Shown in pieces: positions 1 to 12,439 of a stretch of 64,000 nt of DNA. Within the stretch, counting starts at the first letter, position 1, and each line of letters opens with the position of its first letter. A model generated the notes under the pieces. The model saw only the letters and a program-made list of their open reading frames with translations. It was not told the origin of the DNA and ran no database searches. Position numbers and translations under genes: made by a program. Source of the DNA: Diphasiastrum complanatum (Eukaryota > Streptophyta > Lycopodiopsida > Lycopodiales > Lycopodiaceae); NCBI GenBank assembly GCA_029204225.1, contig CM055094.1:64070714-64134713 (forward strand). The letters run 5' to 3'.

Positions 1-241
1 TCCAACTTGGATTTTTTTTTAGTAATAAATACTCAAATTTTTATTGTGAATAAGAGTAAATGTTTAGGATTTGTAAAAACTTGTAGGGCTTATGAAGGAC
101 ATTATATTTGCAAGAAGAGCCAAGAAATCAATTTGAAAATCTTCTAGTGGAGATTCTACTATAAGTAATTGGTCACCTTTTGTAATGCCAATACAAAATC
201 AGTGTAGGGAGGGCTATTATTACGCTAGATCTTCGACTCCA
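1..241 (+). repeat. Probable 3' end of the 5' LTR of a Tat/Athila-like gypsy element
   Basis: No reading frame is seen. The stretch ends just before a tRNA-Asp-type primer-binding site, which is where a 5' LTR should end. The last bases read CGACTCCA, so the LTR would close in CA. The start of the LTR is outside the window and no matching 3' LTR was found, so this is inferred from position only. Confidence 0.45.
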
Positions 242-244
242 TAG

Positions 245-260
245 TGGCGTCGTTGCCGGG
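245..260 (+). promoter_or_regulatory. Primer-binding site, tRNA-Asp type
   Basis: TGGCGTCGTTGCCGGG differs by one base from TGGCGCCGTTGCCGGG, the site used by plant Tat/Athila gypsy elements to anneal tRNA-Asp. It primes minus-strand cDNA synthesis. The transition looks like methyl-C decay. Confidence 0.7.
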
Positions 261-1316
261 TGTTTAGAGTTAGTTTTCTATATTTTTATGTGTTTGGACT
301 GTTCACAGCTAGCGGAGGAGCCATGAGAGGGTAGAGGAGGCCTTGAATAGCCTCTAAGGGCTTGACATCCAAACCAAAACCTGAAAAAACCCAAAAAAAA
401 AAACACACCAATCTACATTTTTGGGGGAAAAAGAGCCTAAAATCTCATCAGATTTTAATATCTCCAAAACTAGTGAGAGTTAACCATTGCACGACTGGCA
501 GCAGGTCCAGGGTGCTATTCTAGACCTGCATAGAAGCCTGTGAGAGTTAATTCCAAACAGATTACAAAAATCAGAAAAAGAAAATTTCATAAAAAATCAA
601 AAAACCCTTGTAAAAATCCAAAAAAAAATGCAAATCTTCACCAAAACTCTCGCAAAGCCCTCTGAAGTTCCATCTCAGTGAGACCAGGACACAGAGAGGC
701 TTGCAAGAGTGACTTCACTATCTAAGTGTCTGTGCGAGAGTTCCTAGTGGAAAAAAAATGGAAAAATACAAAAGAACCCTCACAGACACTAAAATTTTCA
801 GTTCTAGTGGGCAAGAACCCTCGTAGAAAATTCTAAAGTTCCATCTCAGTGAGACCAGGACACAAAAGAGCTTGCGAGAGTTGGTTTGATTCCAGTGAGC
901 AGAAAATTGGATTCAAGTGCTAAAAAATCACTAAAAAATGAAAATCCAGCAAATCCTTTTAGAAAGAACTCTCGTAGACCATTTCAATCGATCCAGAATG
1001 TCAATTTTCATAAGTGATGAAATCTGCGAGAGTTAGTACTGAGAATTGGTGAACATCAAGCCAAAATAGTGGTTTTGAACCCTTGCATATAGTGAATTTT
1101 TCACTTCTTGCGAGAGTTAACTCTTGTAGAGAATTCCAGAGTCAGATCTAAGCCAGATTTAGCTCCTGTGACTCTTGTGAGAGCTACTTCCTAAATATCT
1201 AAAAGATATCAAAGTTTTTTATCTGCAAAATAGCTAAAGAACCCTCACACTAGATAAACCTCGCAAACTAGATCAGTGGAAAGATCTGCACGAGATCCAA
1301 CTATTATCAAAATCTC
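261..1316 (+). other. Repeat-rich untranslated leader of the gypsy element
   Basis: About 1 kb of A-rich non-coding leader lies between the PBS and gag. The motif TGCGAGAGTT or close variants recurs near 541, 733, 873, 1024 and 1109. Complementary AACTCTCG or AACCCTCG variants lie near 645, 815 and 967, so several stems could form. A 29-base block beginning AAGTTCCATCTCAGTGAGAC occurs twice, near 665 and 835. Confidence 0.55.
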
Positions 1317-2134
1317 ATGTCAATCAATGCAAAGAGTAAAAAGTTATCAAGGAAAAACCACCATACAAGGCCTAAATTTCACTTTCGGCCAATCAGATTG
1401 GTCAAATCCTTAAGCTCCAGAGTGCATCCCATTGTACAAGCAAGATCCAACTATCTTGGACCCCACCATCGGATGAATCTAAGATCTGGACGATCAGTAA
1501 CAAGAAGGACAGTGAATCAAGCACCACACCTTCTAACAGCTACGCAACAAGAGACAGAACCGAAACTAGTGCCAATGGATCCAATGGGCCAACTCGTACC
1601 TGTCGCTCCCTTGCAAGCAATCCGGAGGGTACCTCGGATGGAGATACCAAAATACGATGGATCATCAGATCCCATCCGCTTCCTTCAGATCTACGAGCAA
1701 GCTTGTGAAATCTACGACGAATGGACACCTGCAGAAAAGTTTATGTTGTTCCCCATGTTCCTATTAGCGGTGGCTCAAGATTGGATTTTCAACCTATCAG
1801 AGGAAGAGAAATCCACCTGGGAAGCGGTTAAAGTGGCTCTCATCACGCGCTTTCAATCAAAGAAGTTCCTAGAAGACCCGTTTCTCCTACTTAGCAAGGT
1901 CAAGATGGGAAAAAGAAAAAGGGTCAAGGACTATATTGAATGGGTCAAACATCTATGATCCGAGTACAGTGCAGCCCTAACTCCCGATTGATCATGTGGT
2001 TCCTAGCAAGACTACCACGGAGCATCAAGAGAGTACTGAAACGACGGGAGCAGTACGCTACTCTACAAGAAGCTATGGAAGATGTCATCAGGGAAGAGGA
2101 TGAGGGATCAGACGACGAATATCCATCCACCTAG
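1317..2134 (+). pseudogene. gag: Gypsy gag, frameshifted (capsid region)
   Basis: The first open segment (1317-1958, ATG start) encodes 213 residues with a basic N terminus. It then has a retrotransposon-gag-like capsid region from about residue 105: a YDGSSDP motif, then helices containing ARF-type residues such as DWIFNLSEEE and ALITRFQSK. The homologous frame shifts near 1945 and continues in another frame to 2134 with an acidic end. In an intact element this protein would form the virus-like particle. The frame break and the lack of a zinc knuckle indicate a dead copy. Confidence 0.65.
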
Positions 2135-2690
2135 GCACCGAGGTACGACACACCTAATCATCAACAGCGTATGGCCTTACCTGCCTCACCAACACCATCG
2201 GTCACTGATGACCAACCCTCAACTTCAGTGCCATATCTGAATGTGAGGAAAGAAAGGAGATAGTACTAGAAGATACGACACTGGGTACAGAGAGCACAAG
2301 CGGAGGAAAAAGAACAAGAAAGAAAAAACTCTATGGAACCTCCTATTGATGGCGAACGAGAATCACAAACGGGCTCACCATTGCGCACTAATCAGAACGA
2401 TCGGTTGCATCATCATGAACCACCTTTTCACATGGTGGAGCCCGAGGAACTACGCACTGAAAGGCTCACAAGCTTACTAGCGAGCCGTGTTAGTTTACCC
2501 TTGAAAAATTATTGCGGATTGCGCCACAAGCTAAAAGCCTTTTGGCTAAATGGGCCAAAGTGGACGCGGAGCCAGTAGTGCTTGAGCCCATATATTGTAC
2601 GGGCTACGAAGAGACTAGTAACATCCTCCACATCGGGTTTGTAAGGCCCAATTTAGCTAATGACCACTATAAATAATTGAGGTCCTGCTA
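2135..2690 (+). pseudogene. Degraded gag C-terminal / gag-pol spacer
   Basis: Only short open stretches remain (for example 2333-2578, 81 codons, His- and Glu-rich). They show no domain I recognise. Position after gag and before the protease at about 4.9 kb suggests the spacer of the same gypsy element. A gene of independent origin is not supported. Confidence 0.35.
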
Positions 2691-4500
2691 AATTTGGAGG
2701 CGAGAAAGCTAAGAAAGAAAGCTATTGATCTAAAATAAGAAATCATACAAAAATGAAGATTAGTAGGTCAAAAATTGAATCAAAACATTCTAGAAAAATC
2801 AAGAAACTAGTAGAAAAACTCTACTAAAACTAGAAAGAAGCCACCAAATCTGATGGGGAAAGGATCTAATGCTCTGATACCAAAATTTTCATGTGCAAAT
2901 CTTAGCATCATCACATCTAATCCATTCATGAACATCAAATGAGCATGGAAAGACAAAAAATCAAGAAAATAATCCAAAAATCAAGAAAGTAGCTAAAAGT
3001 AACAAAACTTCACCAAATTAGGTAAAGTAAGCATTCATTATTCATGAATGGAGATCATTCAAAGATTGAGCCTGAATCTAGAGCATGATCAAAGCTCTCA
3101 TGTGATTGTATGCACATGAACCCCCATTACCATCAAGCAAGCTCTCAAAGAGAAGCTCCAAGAACACTTAGAATTCAAAATTAGACAAAAAGGTACTTTA
3201 TGATTTGGAGCTATATTGACCAAGTTATGGCCATTTTAGTGATTTCTTTCCACTTTTAGTTAGCTATGATTTTTGTTGTTTTTCCCCCATTTTTGGCTAT
3301 AATTTTTGCCTAATTTCTTGACTATAATTCCATACGTTTGTAGATCTAAGTCTTAGCTTCAAATTGCACTAATTTTCATCGAATTTGGTTAAGATTTGAC
3401 AAAGTTATGGATATTTTAGCACATAGATTTGATGACACAACCACTTGCTTTCAAAATGATTTGGAAACATAGCTAAGCCATTAAAGACATGAAATATGTC
3501 CATACAAGACGAGCATTGCCTCACTTGAACTTTGAGATGTAGAAATCTCAATAAAGCAAGATAGTACATCAAATAATGTAAGAGAAGCAAAAGTGAATAT
3601 GTTGAAGTAGATACCACCTGAAAATTGCCCCTCTTTGCCATGAATTGTGAGACTCATAGACTCTCGGGCTTGCCTTTTGAAGATCCCCTTGAAACCATGT
3701 GTTGAGAAGACTCCTCCTCAAGCCTTGGCAAATTTCCATCATGCACTTGGATTTTTGGTAGATTTGAGAATTCTGCCATCATCCTCTTGATTGTGATTAG
3801 ATCCTTCTTATTCCTTACATGCAAAGGAATATTGACAAAGCATATGGATCTAAATATCCCCAAAGTATCAACTATTGCAATATTCATATCAAGCACCATT
3901 GATAAGAGATACCTCCAATTGAAGTCTTCAACTAAGTAGTCACATAAAAAAATCACCAACTTTGCTTCTACTTGATGAAACAAGATCATCCACATGAACA
4001 AGATGAGAAAATTGATGAGAAATAGAACACCTTGGCAATAACTCTCCATGTGCTTTTACCAAAGCACCATCTTCATGAGCCTTACCATCATGGAACATAG
4101 GTTGACGTCCAACCTCCTCTTCACCACACTTCCACAAGGATTAGATTCCAACTTGAAAATATTCCCACATCTAGTTCCTCTTGCTACCACATCACAATCC
4201 CTCTTAACCAAGCAAGCATCTTCTTCAAAATCAACTTGGAAACGATCATCTAGCATCTTGCCAACACTAATGAGATTCATAGTGAGATTAGGCACGAAAA
4301 GTACATCTTCAAGAATCATAGTGGATTCAACACCAATTGGTACACCACCAATTCCTTCTATCTTGCATTCACCATCAACAGGAATGAAAGTAAACTTTCT
4401 AGAACCATTGTAAGGTGAAAGAGGAGTGAAAGACTTTCTTGAACCAGTCATATGAGAACTAGATCCACTATTTATCCACTGTGAATTTTCAACTTCAAAA
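2690..4500 (-). pseudogene. Reverse-strand Ty1/copia fragment (protease region and flanks)
   Basis: On the minus strand, 4500-4056 encodes a copia protease region. The active-site motif reads WINSGSSSHMTG, where copia proteases have D in place of the N, and it is followed by DVLFVPNLTMNLISVGKM, a typical copia segment. Below 4056 the frame is broken and open segments (4049-3654, 3641-3405) match no domain I know. At 2871-2882 the plus strand reads GCTCTGATACCA, the complement of an initiator-Met primer-binding site, so LTR or leader sequence lies nearby. The piece interrupts the gypsy element around it. Confidence 0.6.
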
Positions 4501-4509
4501 AATTCCTTG

Positions 4510-5600
4510 AAACCTGACTCAAAAGTTTCTTTGAAGAAGAGAAGAAATTCCTCGAAGAAGAAATCATTGAATGAATCTATAATGAAAGAAGATCTTAAAG
4601 ATGATCCCGATCATGATCGTGATGCAGCAAAGCTATTTTCGAAGGATATTTCTACAAAAGCTAAAGAAATTATCAATTTCGAATAATAGACAGACGATGT
4701 AGAGAAGAAAGTCACATTCGAGGAAGGGGACATTGAAATCAAGAAGACCAAACTTAATATAACTTGCGAACAATTGTTGGCAGACAACACTTATTATCTC
4801 AAATAGTTAAAAGGTCTTTCTGTCCCTATTTCTACCAGATGTCGGCATATTATCTATTGATTTGGGAGACCTCGGCGCACCAGAAATCGACGTCACAATT
4901 GTTGGATGTTAAATAAAAAATGTGCCGATTGATTCAGGTTCGAGTGTAAATATTATAACAGAAGACACTGCTCATGCCTTGGGTTTGACTGATATTCAAC
5001 CAACTCAATGAAATATCAAGTTGGCTGATTCGACACGAAGAAAGTCTATTGGCGAATTAAAGGACATCACTGTATATATTCAAGCCAAGCCTTTTACGAT
5101 GAACTTTATTGTTATCAAATCACTCGTTTTGCCCTCTTATTTTGTGTTGATTTGGATGGCCTTGGCTTTATCAATCTAATGCAAGTGTACATTGGAAGTC
5201 CAAAGAACTAAGATTCCAAACTGGCAAAACTAATAACCGTGGAAAGCCAGCAGAACAAATTATAACCTAGAGTTGAGACAGATATGAAGGAGAAACTCCA
5301 ATGTCCCGACACAAGTTTTACCTTTGAAGATTTTTCTTATGCACTCAATATATTTTGTACTAATTCAGATATCAAAGTTAAATATTTTGAATGCTATGAG
5401 AATAATGATTTATCGAATGACGAAGAAGAATTCTTCGACATCTGCATTACTGAAGCAGATATTTCTGTTAGAGAACCGAAAGCTGCAAAAAGAATTCTAA
5501 AGATTTTAATTAAGATGCTGATGATATAAATCAGATGAATCTGACGAATCCGAACAAGAATTTGGTAATAAACACCAGGCTGACGATAAGAATAAATTTG
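4510..5600 (+). pseudogene. Gypsy protease region, degraded
   Basis: After the copia insertion, plus-strand gypsy coding sequence resumes. The protease motif IDSGSSVNII lies near 4930, followed by DTAHALGL and an NFIVI segment, as in retropepsins of the Tat lineage. Stop codons occur, for example around 4684 and 5010. A 246-base open segment (5284-5529) covers part of the protease-RT linker and is acidic. It would have cleaved the Gag-Pol polyprotein. Confidence 0.6.
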
Positions 5601-5610
5601 TGGAGACAGC

Positions 5611-6650
5611 ATGTGTGAAATTCATGGCCATACGAAGGCCAATATGAAGGAAGGTATTATTTTATCAGAATCAACAGAGCTAATTGAACTTGCACCTGGT
5701 AGATTTGTGCATGTTTCAAAGTCCCTTGGAGAGACAAAGTTAGCAAAATTTACTGAATTGCTTAAAGAGTACCAAGATGTATTTGCATGGTCGCTCGAAG
5801 ACTTGAAAGGAATTCGTGCTAAATTTGACGAGCACCAAATTGACCTTAAGGAAGATGTTGTTCATGTTCGATAGAGACAGTATCGTCTAAATCCGAAGTA
5901 TCTCTTATGGTAAAAGATGAACTCAACAAGTACCTTAGGACAGGAATCATTTATCCAGACTTAAGTAGCGAATGGGTGTCTCCCATTGTTGTAGTTCCAA
6001 AGAAAAAGACTGGCAAGATTTGAATTTGCCAGGATTTCAGAAAGCTTAATGCTGCTACCAGGAAAGATCATCCTCCATTACCTTTCACTAATTTAATTCT
6101 AGACTAGGTTGCTGGACAAGAACGTTTTAGTTTCTATGATGGTTTCTCTGGTTATAATCAAGTTGGAGTAAGGAAGGAGGATCGATCAAAGACAACCTTT
6201 ACTATGGATTGGGGCACTTATACCTACAATGAAATGCCCTTTGGCCTCTGCAATGCGCCGGTGACTTTTCAACAAATAATTATGTTAAGCTTCACTACGT
6301 TTTTGAGAACATTTCTCGAAATTTTTATTGACGACTTCTGTGTTTACAGTGATATAAAGTCTCACATTCAGAAACTGAAACTTACATTACAAAGGTGTCG
6401 AGACACTTGTTTGTCACTTCACCCCAAAAAATGTTTTTCCAATATGAGAGAAGGTATTCTTTTGGGACACAGAATATCCAAACGAAGAATAGAGGTCGAC
6501 AAAGACAAGGTCGAGGTCATAAAGAATCTATTGATACCGATGAATCTAAGAGAAGTCAGAGCCTTCTTAGGACATGTTGGCTATTACCGAAGATTCATAT
6601 AGAATCATGTCTCGATAGCTACAGCCCTTACACAGTTACTTAAGAAATAA
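5611..6650 (+). pseudogene. pol: Gypsy reverse transcriptase with in-frame stops
   Basis: One frame runs from the DVFAWSLEDLKGI motif (near 5780) through VSPIVVVPKKK, CQDFRKLN and FYDGFSGYNQ. It continues into FGLCNAPVTFQ and the catalytic segment FIDDFCVYS near 6330, where FVDD or YIDD is normal. The order of motifs is that of a Ty3/gypsy RT of the Tat type. Stops interrupt it near 5872, 6022, 6104 and 6601, so it cannot make enzyme. Confidence 0.8.
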
Positions 6651-7140
6651 GTCGTGTACTTGTGGATGTCAGAACAACAGAAAGCATTCAAAGAACTCAA
6701 GCAAAAGCTCATTAATGCTCCAATTTTAAAACCGCCTAACTGGACGATACTATTTCATAGTTATGTTGATGTGTCAGCATTTGCTATTGGTGTTTGTCTG
6801 AGCCATAAGGACGAATAGAAGAAAGACCATCCAATATATTATGCTAGTTGTCAGCTTAGTTCCTCGCAGAAAAATTATTCGGCAATGAAAAGGAAAGCAC
6901 TTGGAGTGATATTTACTGTAAAGAAATTTCGACACGATTTGTTGGATTATGCTTTTATCTTCCATGTTGATCATTATGCTTTGAAGTATCTTGTGAATAA
7001 ACCCGATTTATCTGGCCGAATTGCTCGTTGGGTTCTATTGCTGCAAGAGTTCACTTTTCAAGTTGAACTTCATCAAGAAAAATATCATATGAATGCTAAT
7101 TACCTTTCTCGACTCAGCACAAGAAAAATTGAAGATCCAA
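6651..7140 (+). pseudogene. pol: Gypsy RNase H region
   Basis: The frame continues from RT with PILKPPNWTILFHSYVDVSAFAIG. It then runs into YYASCQLSSSQKNYSAMKRKALG and HVDHYALKYLVNKPDLSGR, the standard gypsy RNase H order, ending with a NYLSRL motif. It would degrade the RNA strand of the RNA:DNA hybrid. A stop near 6820 breaks it. The open part begins at 6885. Confidence 0.75.
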
Positions 7141-8140
7141 TGAATCATGATTTTTTCGATGAAAATATATTCGAAATATCATCCACAAATTCATTATATT
7201 CAGATATTAATATTTATCTTAAGGATCAGATATATCCTGAAGGATATAATTTGGAGAAGAAGATAGTGTTTCAATACAAAGTTGCACCTTACACCATTAT
7301 TAACAATGTTTTGTACAAGCTTGGTGCATATAATCAATTAAGAAGGTGTCTTGAAGCCGAAGACATTCCAAAGATTATTCGTGCCTTACATTCGAAAGAT
7401 GCTGAAGGTCACTTCGCCGTGAAGAATACTGTTAATAAGATATTGACCGCCAAATATTAGTGGCCAACAATGTTTAAGGATGTCTCGAATTATATATGAT
7501 CGTGTGATCCATGCCAGAGATCTGGTAAACCAACGAAAGCTATTGGTTGTTGATGCCAATCATACCACTTGCACCATTTGAAAAGTGGGGGATTGACTTT
7601 GTCGGTCCAATCAAACTAGTCACCCAACATACTAAGTGTCGATATATTTTGGTCGCAACGAATTATGCAACGAAGAATGTGGATGCTGAAATGTCGAAAC
7701 GAAATGATGCAAAAACTATCACAACTTTCTTATTCAAATCTATAATCACACGTTATGGTTGTCCTCTCAAGTTAGCCAATGATTGTGGTACCCATTTTCT
7801 TGACGATACAATTCGACTGCTGACAACCTATTTTCTGATCAAACACAGAAAGACCCCCTATAATCCGAAAGCCAATGGGTTAACTGAGAGAGCGAATGGA
7901 ATACTATTCAAAATCCTAAATAAGATTATCGTTGCACATGCTACAGATTGGGATCAAAAGTTACTCTCAATTCTTTGGGCTTATTGAAACACGGAGAAGA
8001 TAACGATGAAGCAGACGCCTTACTTTCTTACATATGGTATGCATCCTATTTTGCCGATTGAATTCCAACTCCAGTCATTGGAAGACGAATTATTACCAAC
8101 ACGTATCAACAGTTTCAGACTAAAAAAATATTATTTTTAA
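7141..8140 (+). pseudogene. pol: Gypsy integrase (HHCC finger and DDE core), broken
   Basis: The H2C2 finger is recognisable at about 7390-7520 (ALHSKDAEGH, then CDPCQRSGK) but contains stops. A core segment at 7547-7987 keeps GIDFVGP, a DCGTHF segment and NGLTERANG, consistent with the D, D and E catalytic positions. It also reads on through a stop to YGMHPILP. The frame is lost near 8140. No chromodomain is seen, which fits a Tat/Athila rather than chromovirus lineage. Confidence 0.75.
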
Positions 8141-8206
8141 CAAAGGTATTCGGGGGTAGAATCCTTCGAGAATCTTTCGAGGATCTATCCCGAATTTTTT
8201 TTTTCT

Positions 8207-9090
8207 TTGATTTATTTTAATTTAATTATTGTTTATTATTTTATTCATTATTTACTTTCTAGATTTTGTAAATCCTATATCAAGATATTCACTGAGAAGA
8301 TTGAGTCTCTTGAAGCAGAAAATAAGTTGCTACTTGAAAGAAACCAAACATTTGGGCGAATGCTTCAACAATTGACACAAGAAGCTAATGTGTACAAAGC
8401 TGATAATAAGGCAATTCAGGCCAAGTCTATAGATTTGCAGAAATTTTTTGATTCTTTGCAAGCCGATTTCAATAAGGTCAATGTAGAAAAGACAACTCTA
8501 CAGACCACACTTCAAGAAGAGACAACGAAGCGAATAAAGACAGAAACTGCCTTACAACACTTTTGGATAAATTCAAATTCATCCCCTTAAGTTATAGGGT
8601 CTTCAAAACCAGATGCTCAAAAAATTTTGAGTCGAGTTTTTTCTTCCGCTCGAGAATGACAAAGCTTTAGTTGAAGAAGAACTCACTGAGCTATGAGAAT
8701 TATCTATCGACACTGTTCAAATCTGTATAGGGCCAAATGCTCATGATGAATATCTGCAGGCTCCAAAAAAGATTGAAAGTCTTTTGAAGCAGCTCCAATC
8801 AACTCAAAATTGTTCGGGAGTTGCTGATCATCTAGAGTACGTCGAAGCTCGCATAAACATCTCTGATCTTCAAAAGGAGGTTGGCGACCTGAAGCAATAG
8901 CTAGAAGACCAAAAGCTTGTTGCTGAACTTCACAACCAGGACGTTGCTGAGGCACTACCTAAGACAAAACGAACGAGAAGAGACCAATCAAAGGTATGTG
9001 CAGAACGTTTTAAAGTTTCTTCTGAACGATTCTGGAAGTGGATTTCACATCATCTTAACGTCGAATTGCAATGGCATGTGGATTATTTGA
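8207..9090 (+). pseudogene. Extra coiled-coil ORF downstream of gypsy pol
   Basis: An open segment at 8207-8590 (127 codons) begins with about 20 hydrophobic residues, then a heptad-like stretch rich in Glu, Gln, Lys and Leu. The same kind of sequence continues in another frame from about 8700 to 8890 (ESLLKQLQST, then EARINISDLQKEVGDLKQ) and past a stop to about 9090. It lies in sense orientation after integrase, where some Tat/Athila elements carry an additional ORF. The function is unknown. Whether the hydrophobic start is translated is uncertain. Confidence 0.5.
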
Positions 9091-9092
9091 TG

Positions 9093-9470
9093 CTACCAGG
9101 CACAATAACTTTCTACCTTTAGAGCAAAAAATTGTTGCTTAAGAAAAAATTTATCATTTTTAGAACCTACTCCAAATATAGCTTCCAATGATTGCCATAT
9201 TTCACAAGCAGTCTTAGATAGGTCCAAATGATGAATTTGAGAATCAGCCAAACCAAGACCAATGTAAGCAGCAGCTCTCTTATCATGCAAATCAATACTA
9301 GAAGAATCAGCGGAATCTTCTTGCTTAACTTTGGAACCGTCAACAAGATCCCACAGATTTTTCTCAGTCAATAATAATCTCATCTTGACTTGTCATGTAT
9401 GAAAATTCTTACCGTCAAAGTTATCAAATGAGGTTCTATGATCCATTATAGCCAACTTGAATGACGTAAA
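9093..9470 (-). pseudogene. Copia gag N-terminal fragment
   Basis: The minus strand reads FDNFDGKNFHT, then a stop where W is expected, and goes on with KMRLLLTEKNLWDLVDGS. Further on it reads AAAYIGLGLADSQIHHL and ACEIWQSLEAIFG. This is the usual order of a copia Gag (UBN2-type) N terminus. Only about 110 residues remain, with no protease or pol attached. Confidence 0.7.
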
Positions 9471-11047
9471 TGAATTGATCAATTCAATTTCAGGAATTTT
9501 TGCAATTGTTTTCCTTAGCTAACTAATGATAAGTGCACGTAACCGAGGGAGAGGGCATAAGACGTCACCTCGACTAGGCTTATCACTTGGTTAGTTCGTA
9601 AAACCAATTTGACCTCTTAATTTCATGAAAAACATCCACTTCAATCTACATATATTCTGTACTTAGCATGACAATCAATTACTAGCTTTTGATTCGCTTT
9701 TCACAAGTTTTCAGAAAATTTATGTTATCCCTAATGAAAAATAGAGGTCTTTGTATTAAAAACTTAGTAAGTTTTTCTGCCAAAGTTTGAATCAGAAGAT
9801 TTTTAGTGCAAAACGGAGCTAAGTCAGTGTAAATAGTTATGTATAGCTTTTGTTCTGACAGAAACAGATTCTCTATACAAAATTAAGCCTCTCTTTTGCG
9901 TTTTCTCCCAATTTTTACACAGTGGGTCTGTTCCTAAACTGTAAGATAGCCCTTAGGGACCCAACCGTTAGATTTTTAGAAAATGCCATCACGAACTAGA
10001 AAGGACCCACAAACAATTACCATTGTCAAATTTCATTTGGACACCAAGATTTATTCCACGGGTTGTCTCTCCGTGTAGCCAACAGGCTCCTCTCCCTCTT
10101 CTTCACGTGTTCTGCACACGTTCTTCGGCTGGATCGCGGATAGCCAAGAAGAAGAAAAATGTGTTTCTTCTTATTCACTCCATCTCTCCAATCGGAGGCT
10201 CATCATGCGGCCACTACTGATAATTGGCAACAGCTCACCTAAAGGCATATGTGCCTCCTGCTCATCGGCCATCTGCACCTCCATCTAACTTGTATGCATT
10301 CAACTCCTACACACGCGCTGGCCATCTGGTTTCAGGCCTGAGGGAAGCACTACTGCTGGCAGAATCTTCTTCTTTTTCGACCTTCAAGCAGCCATGCAAG
10401 AAACTGTTTCATTTTCACAGAGAGATCTGGATCGCGACTACTGCTACACCTATCTTTGCTATATGTGAGATCATCGCCCTCCAACACACGCTTTCATCAC
10501 GCTTTCATCAGAAGACTGAACCTCAGAAGGCGGTGGTGGCTTGCTAGCCTGCTGCGCTCATGCATCTCGGTTGCCATAATAGCTACGGGCCTACCAGATG
10601 CTCCCTTGATCCATCTTTGAAGAGAAAACGGCCACTAGCTCAAGTAGGAGACGGGCGGTAGAATGGTGGTGGAGCTCGATGTTGCAGGCCAAATCATCAG
10701 CAAAGAGTTCTGGGCCAAGCGGAACGTCTCAAAAAAGAGTTGTGGGCCAAGCGGAACGTCTCAAAAAATGAAAGGACGAAAGGAAAGGGAAGAATTGAGC
10801 TTACGAAGATGGAAAGTAATAGGCTCTATAGCGATTGCAAAGAGGTAGGGGAAGAGGGGACAGCCTTGTTTGATGCCACAAGAAATAGGGAAATAAGGAA
10901 AAAAGACTCCCTAGAAAAGGATGGAAGAAGAGTCAAGAGTGAAGAGAGCATGGATTAGCTTAGTGATGTAGTTTGGGAGTCCAAAAAAAGAGTTCAACTT
11001 AAGGGAGAAAACAATGGTGGATCAGACATTCAGGACGTTTTCAAAAA
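9471..11047. other. Unassigned intergenic stretch
   Basis: No domain, LTR or RNA gene was recognised. Open segments at 10023-10220 and 10224-10547 are short with no family resemblance. A 25-base unit (GGGCCAAGCGGAACGTCTCA and five A) is directly duplicated at about 10712 and 10743. It may be the degraded 5' part of the gypsy fragment that follows. Confidence 0.4.
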
Positions 11048-11890
11048 TATGCCTTTAACAAAGCCAGCCTGGCTTGATCTTGTATGAAGTGTTCAGCATA
11101 TGCAAAGAGTTTCATCCCAAGTAGCCGTGCATCATCGCATTCCCCTTAAACCGCTAACTGCTAATCGTCCATATCGATGCAATCCGATCTACAAGGCCAA
11201 GATAAAAGAATAACTACCACGCTTGCTAGATGCATGATTCATCTATGAAATTGAACATACTGAGTGGGTTTCTCCAATCGTAATCGTTCCGAAGAAAAAT
11301 GAAAAACTCTACATTTGCGTCGACTTTAAGAAACTTAATGCCGTCACAAAACGTGATCATTGTCCATTACCTTTCGGAGAATCCATCCTAGAAAATTTCG
11401 TAGGAAATGAGGCCTACTCATTCTTAGATGGCTTTATTGGCTACAACATGATCCAAATTGCTAAATAAGATCAGCATAAAACCGTCTTTGCCACAAAATG
11501 GAGAACCTTCTATTGGAAAGTCATGTCTTTCGGCCTCTGTAATGCTCCTAGCACATTCCAATGAGTTATGCAAGTTACATTTTCTCAACAGATGGGAGAT
11601 ATTCTAGAGGTTTACTTGGACGATTTAGGAGCGCATTCAAAATAAACAAGTCATCTGTCTGTGCTTGAAATTTTTTTATATTCAATGTCAACGATTCAAA
11701 ATCTCCTTGGATCTTGAAAAATGCCAAATTTGAGTAACACACGGCATTGTTTTAGGACATATCATTTCCAAAAACGATATCACAACTGACTATGAAAAGG
11801 TCATAATCATCCAAAATCTTTCAGAACCACGCACTATCCACGAAGTATATTCATTCCTAGGACACGCCAATTATTATTGCTATTTTATTC
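11048..11890 (+). pseudogene. Second gypsy reverse transcriptase fragment
   Basis: The motifs EHTEWVSPIVIVPKKN, ICVDFKKLNAVTKRDHCPLP, FLDGFIGYN, FGLCNAPSTFQ and VYLDDLGAHSK occur in order between about 11250 and 11650. The tail to about 11890 keeps LGH-like and FLGHANYY-like sequence in shifted frames. It resembles the RT at 5.6-6.6 kb in motif order but not in detail. Several stops are present. RNase H and integrase are missing. Confidence 0.7.
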
Positions 11891-12425
11891 TCGCAACTCT
11901 GCTTATAAGCAGTAGCGCAAAGAGTAACTGAGAATAAGTCTGGAATAAGCAACTCTGCTTATAAGCAGTAGTGCAATAGCAACTATAAAATAAATATCTA
12001 AAGACTGATCTAGACTGCACAAGAGAGTTCAAGCTTAAAAGCTTGATAGAGAGCTAACAACAATACTTTCTGATTGTGAACGATCTACTTGAAGAGAGCG
12101 CAGGTTGCGTTGTGTAATAACACTCAACTCCTTCACAATTCACAATGTTGATCGTTTTGCTTGATAATGAGATATATAAACAGCTGATTTATACTAAGTA
12201 ATTAGGTCGTCAAATGTGATTGCCAGTTGGTTGGAGTCCGTTGACATTCATCTAGTTCTTCTCAGAAGTTACTTGCTGATAAGTCGTGACAATTGGTTGT
12301 AAACAGTCTGTCTGCATAAATGAACGTAAACTGTCATTTTGCATAAATGAACGTAAACTGCCACAGGCGAAAAATGCAACACGTCATTTTACTCATAATT
12401 TTTGATAGGCGAAATACTACCATTC
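11891..12425. repeat. LTR-like scrap related to the 22.8-23.8 kb LTR
   Basis: A block AACTCTGCTTATAAGCAGTA occurs twice (near 11893 and 11949) and GCATAAATGAACGTAAACTG occurs twice (near 12315 and 12341). The part from about 12310 to 12420, with ACAGGCGAAAAATGC and TAGGCGAAAT, closely resembles 22905-22990 in the LTR at 22783-23788. No coding capacity is seen. Confidence 0.5.
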
Positions 12426-12439
12426 CAAAAAAGCCATCT

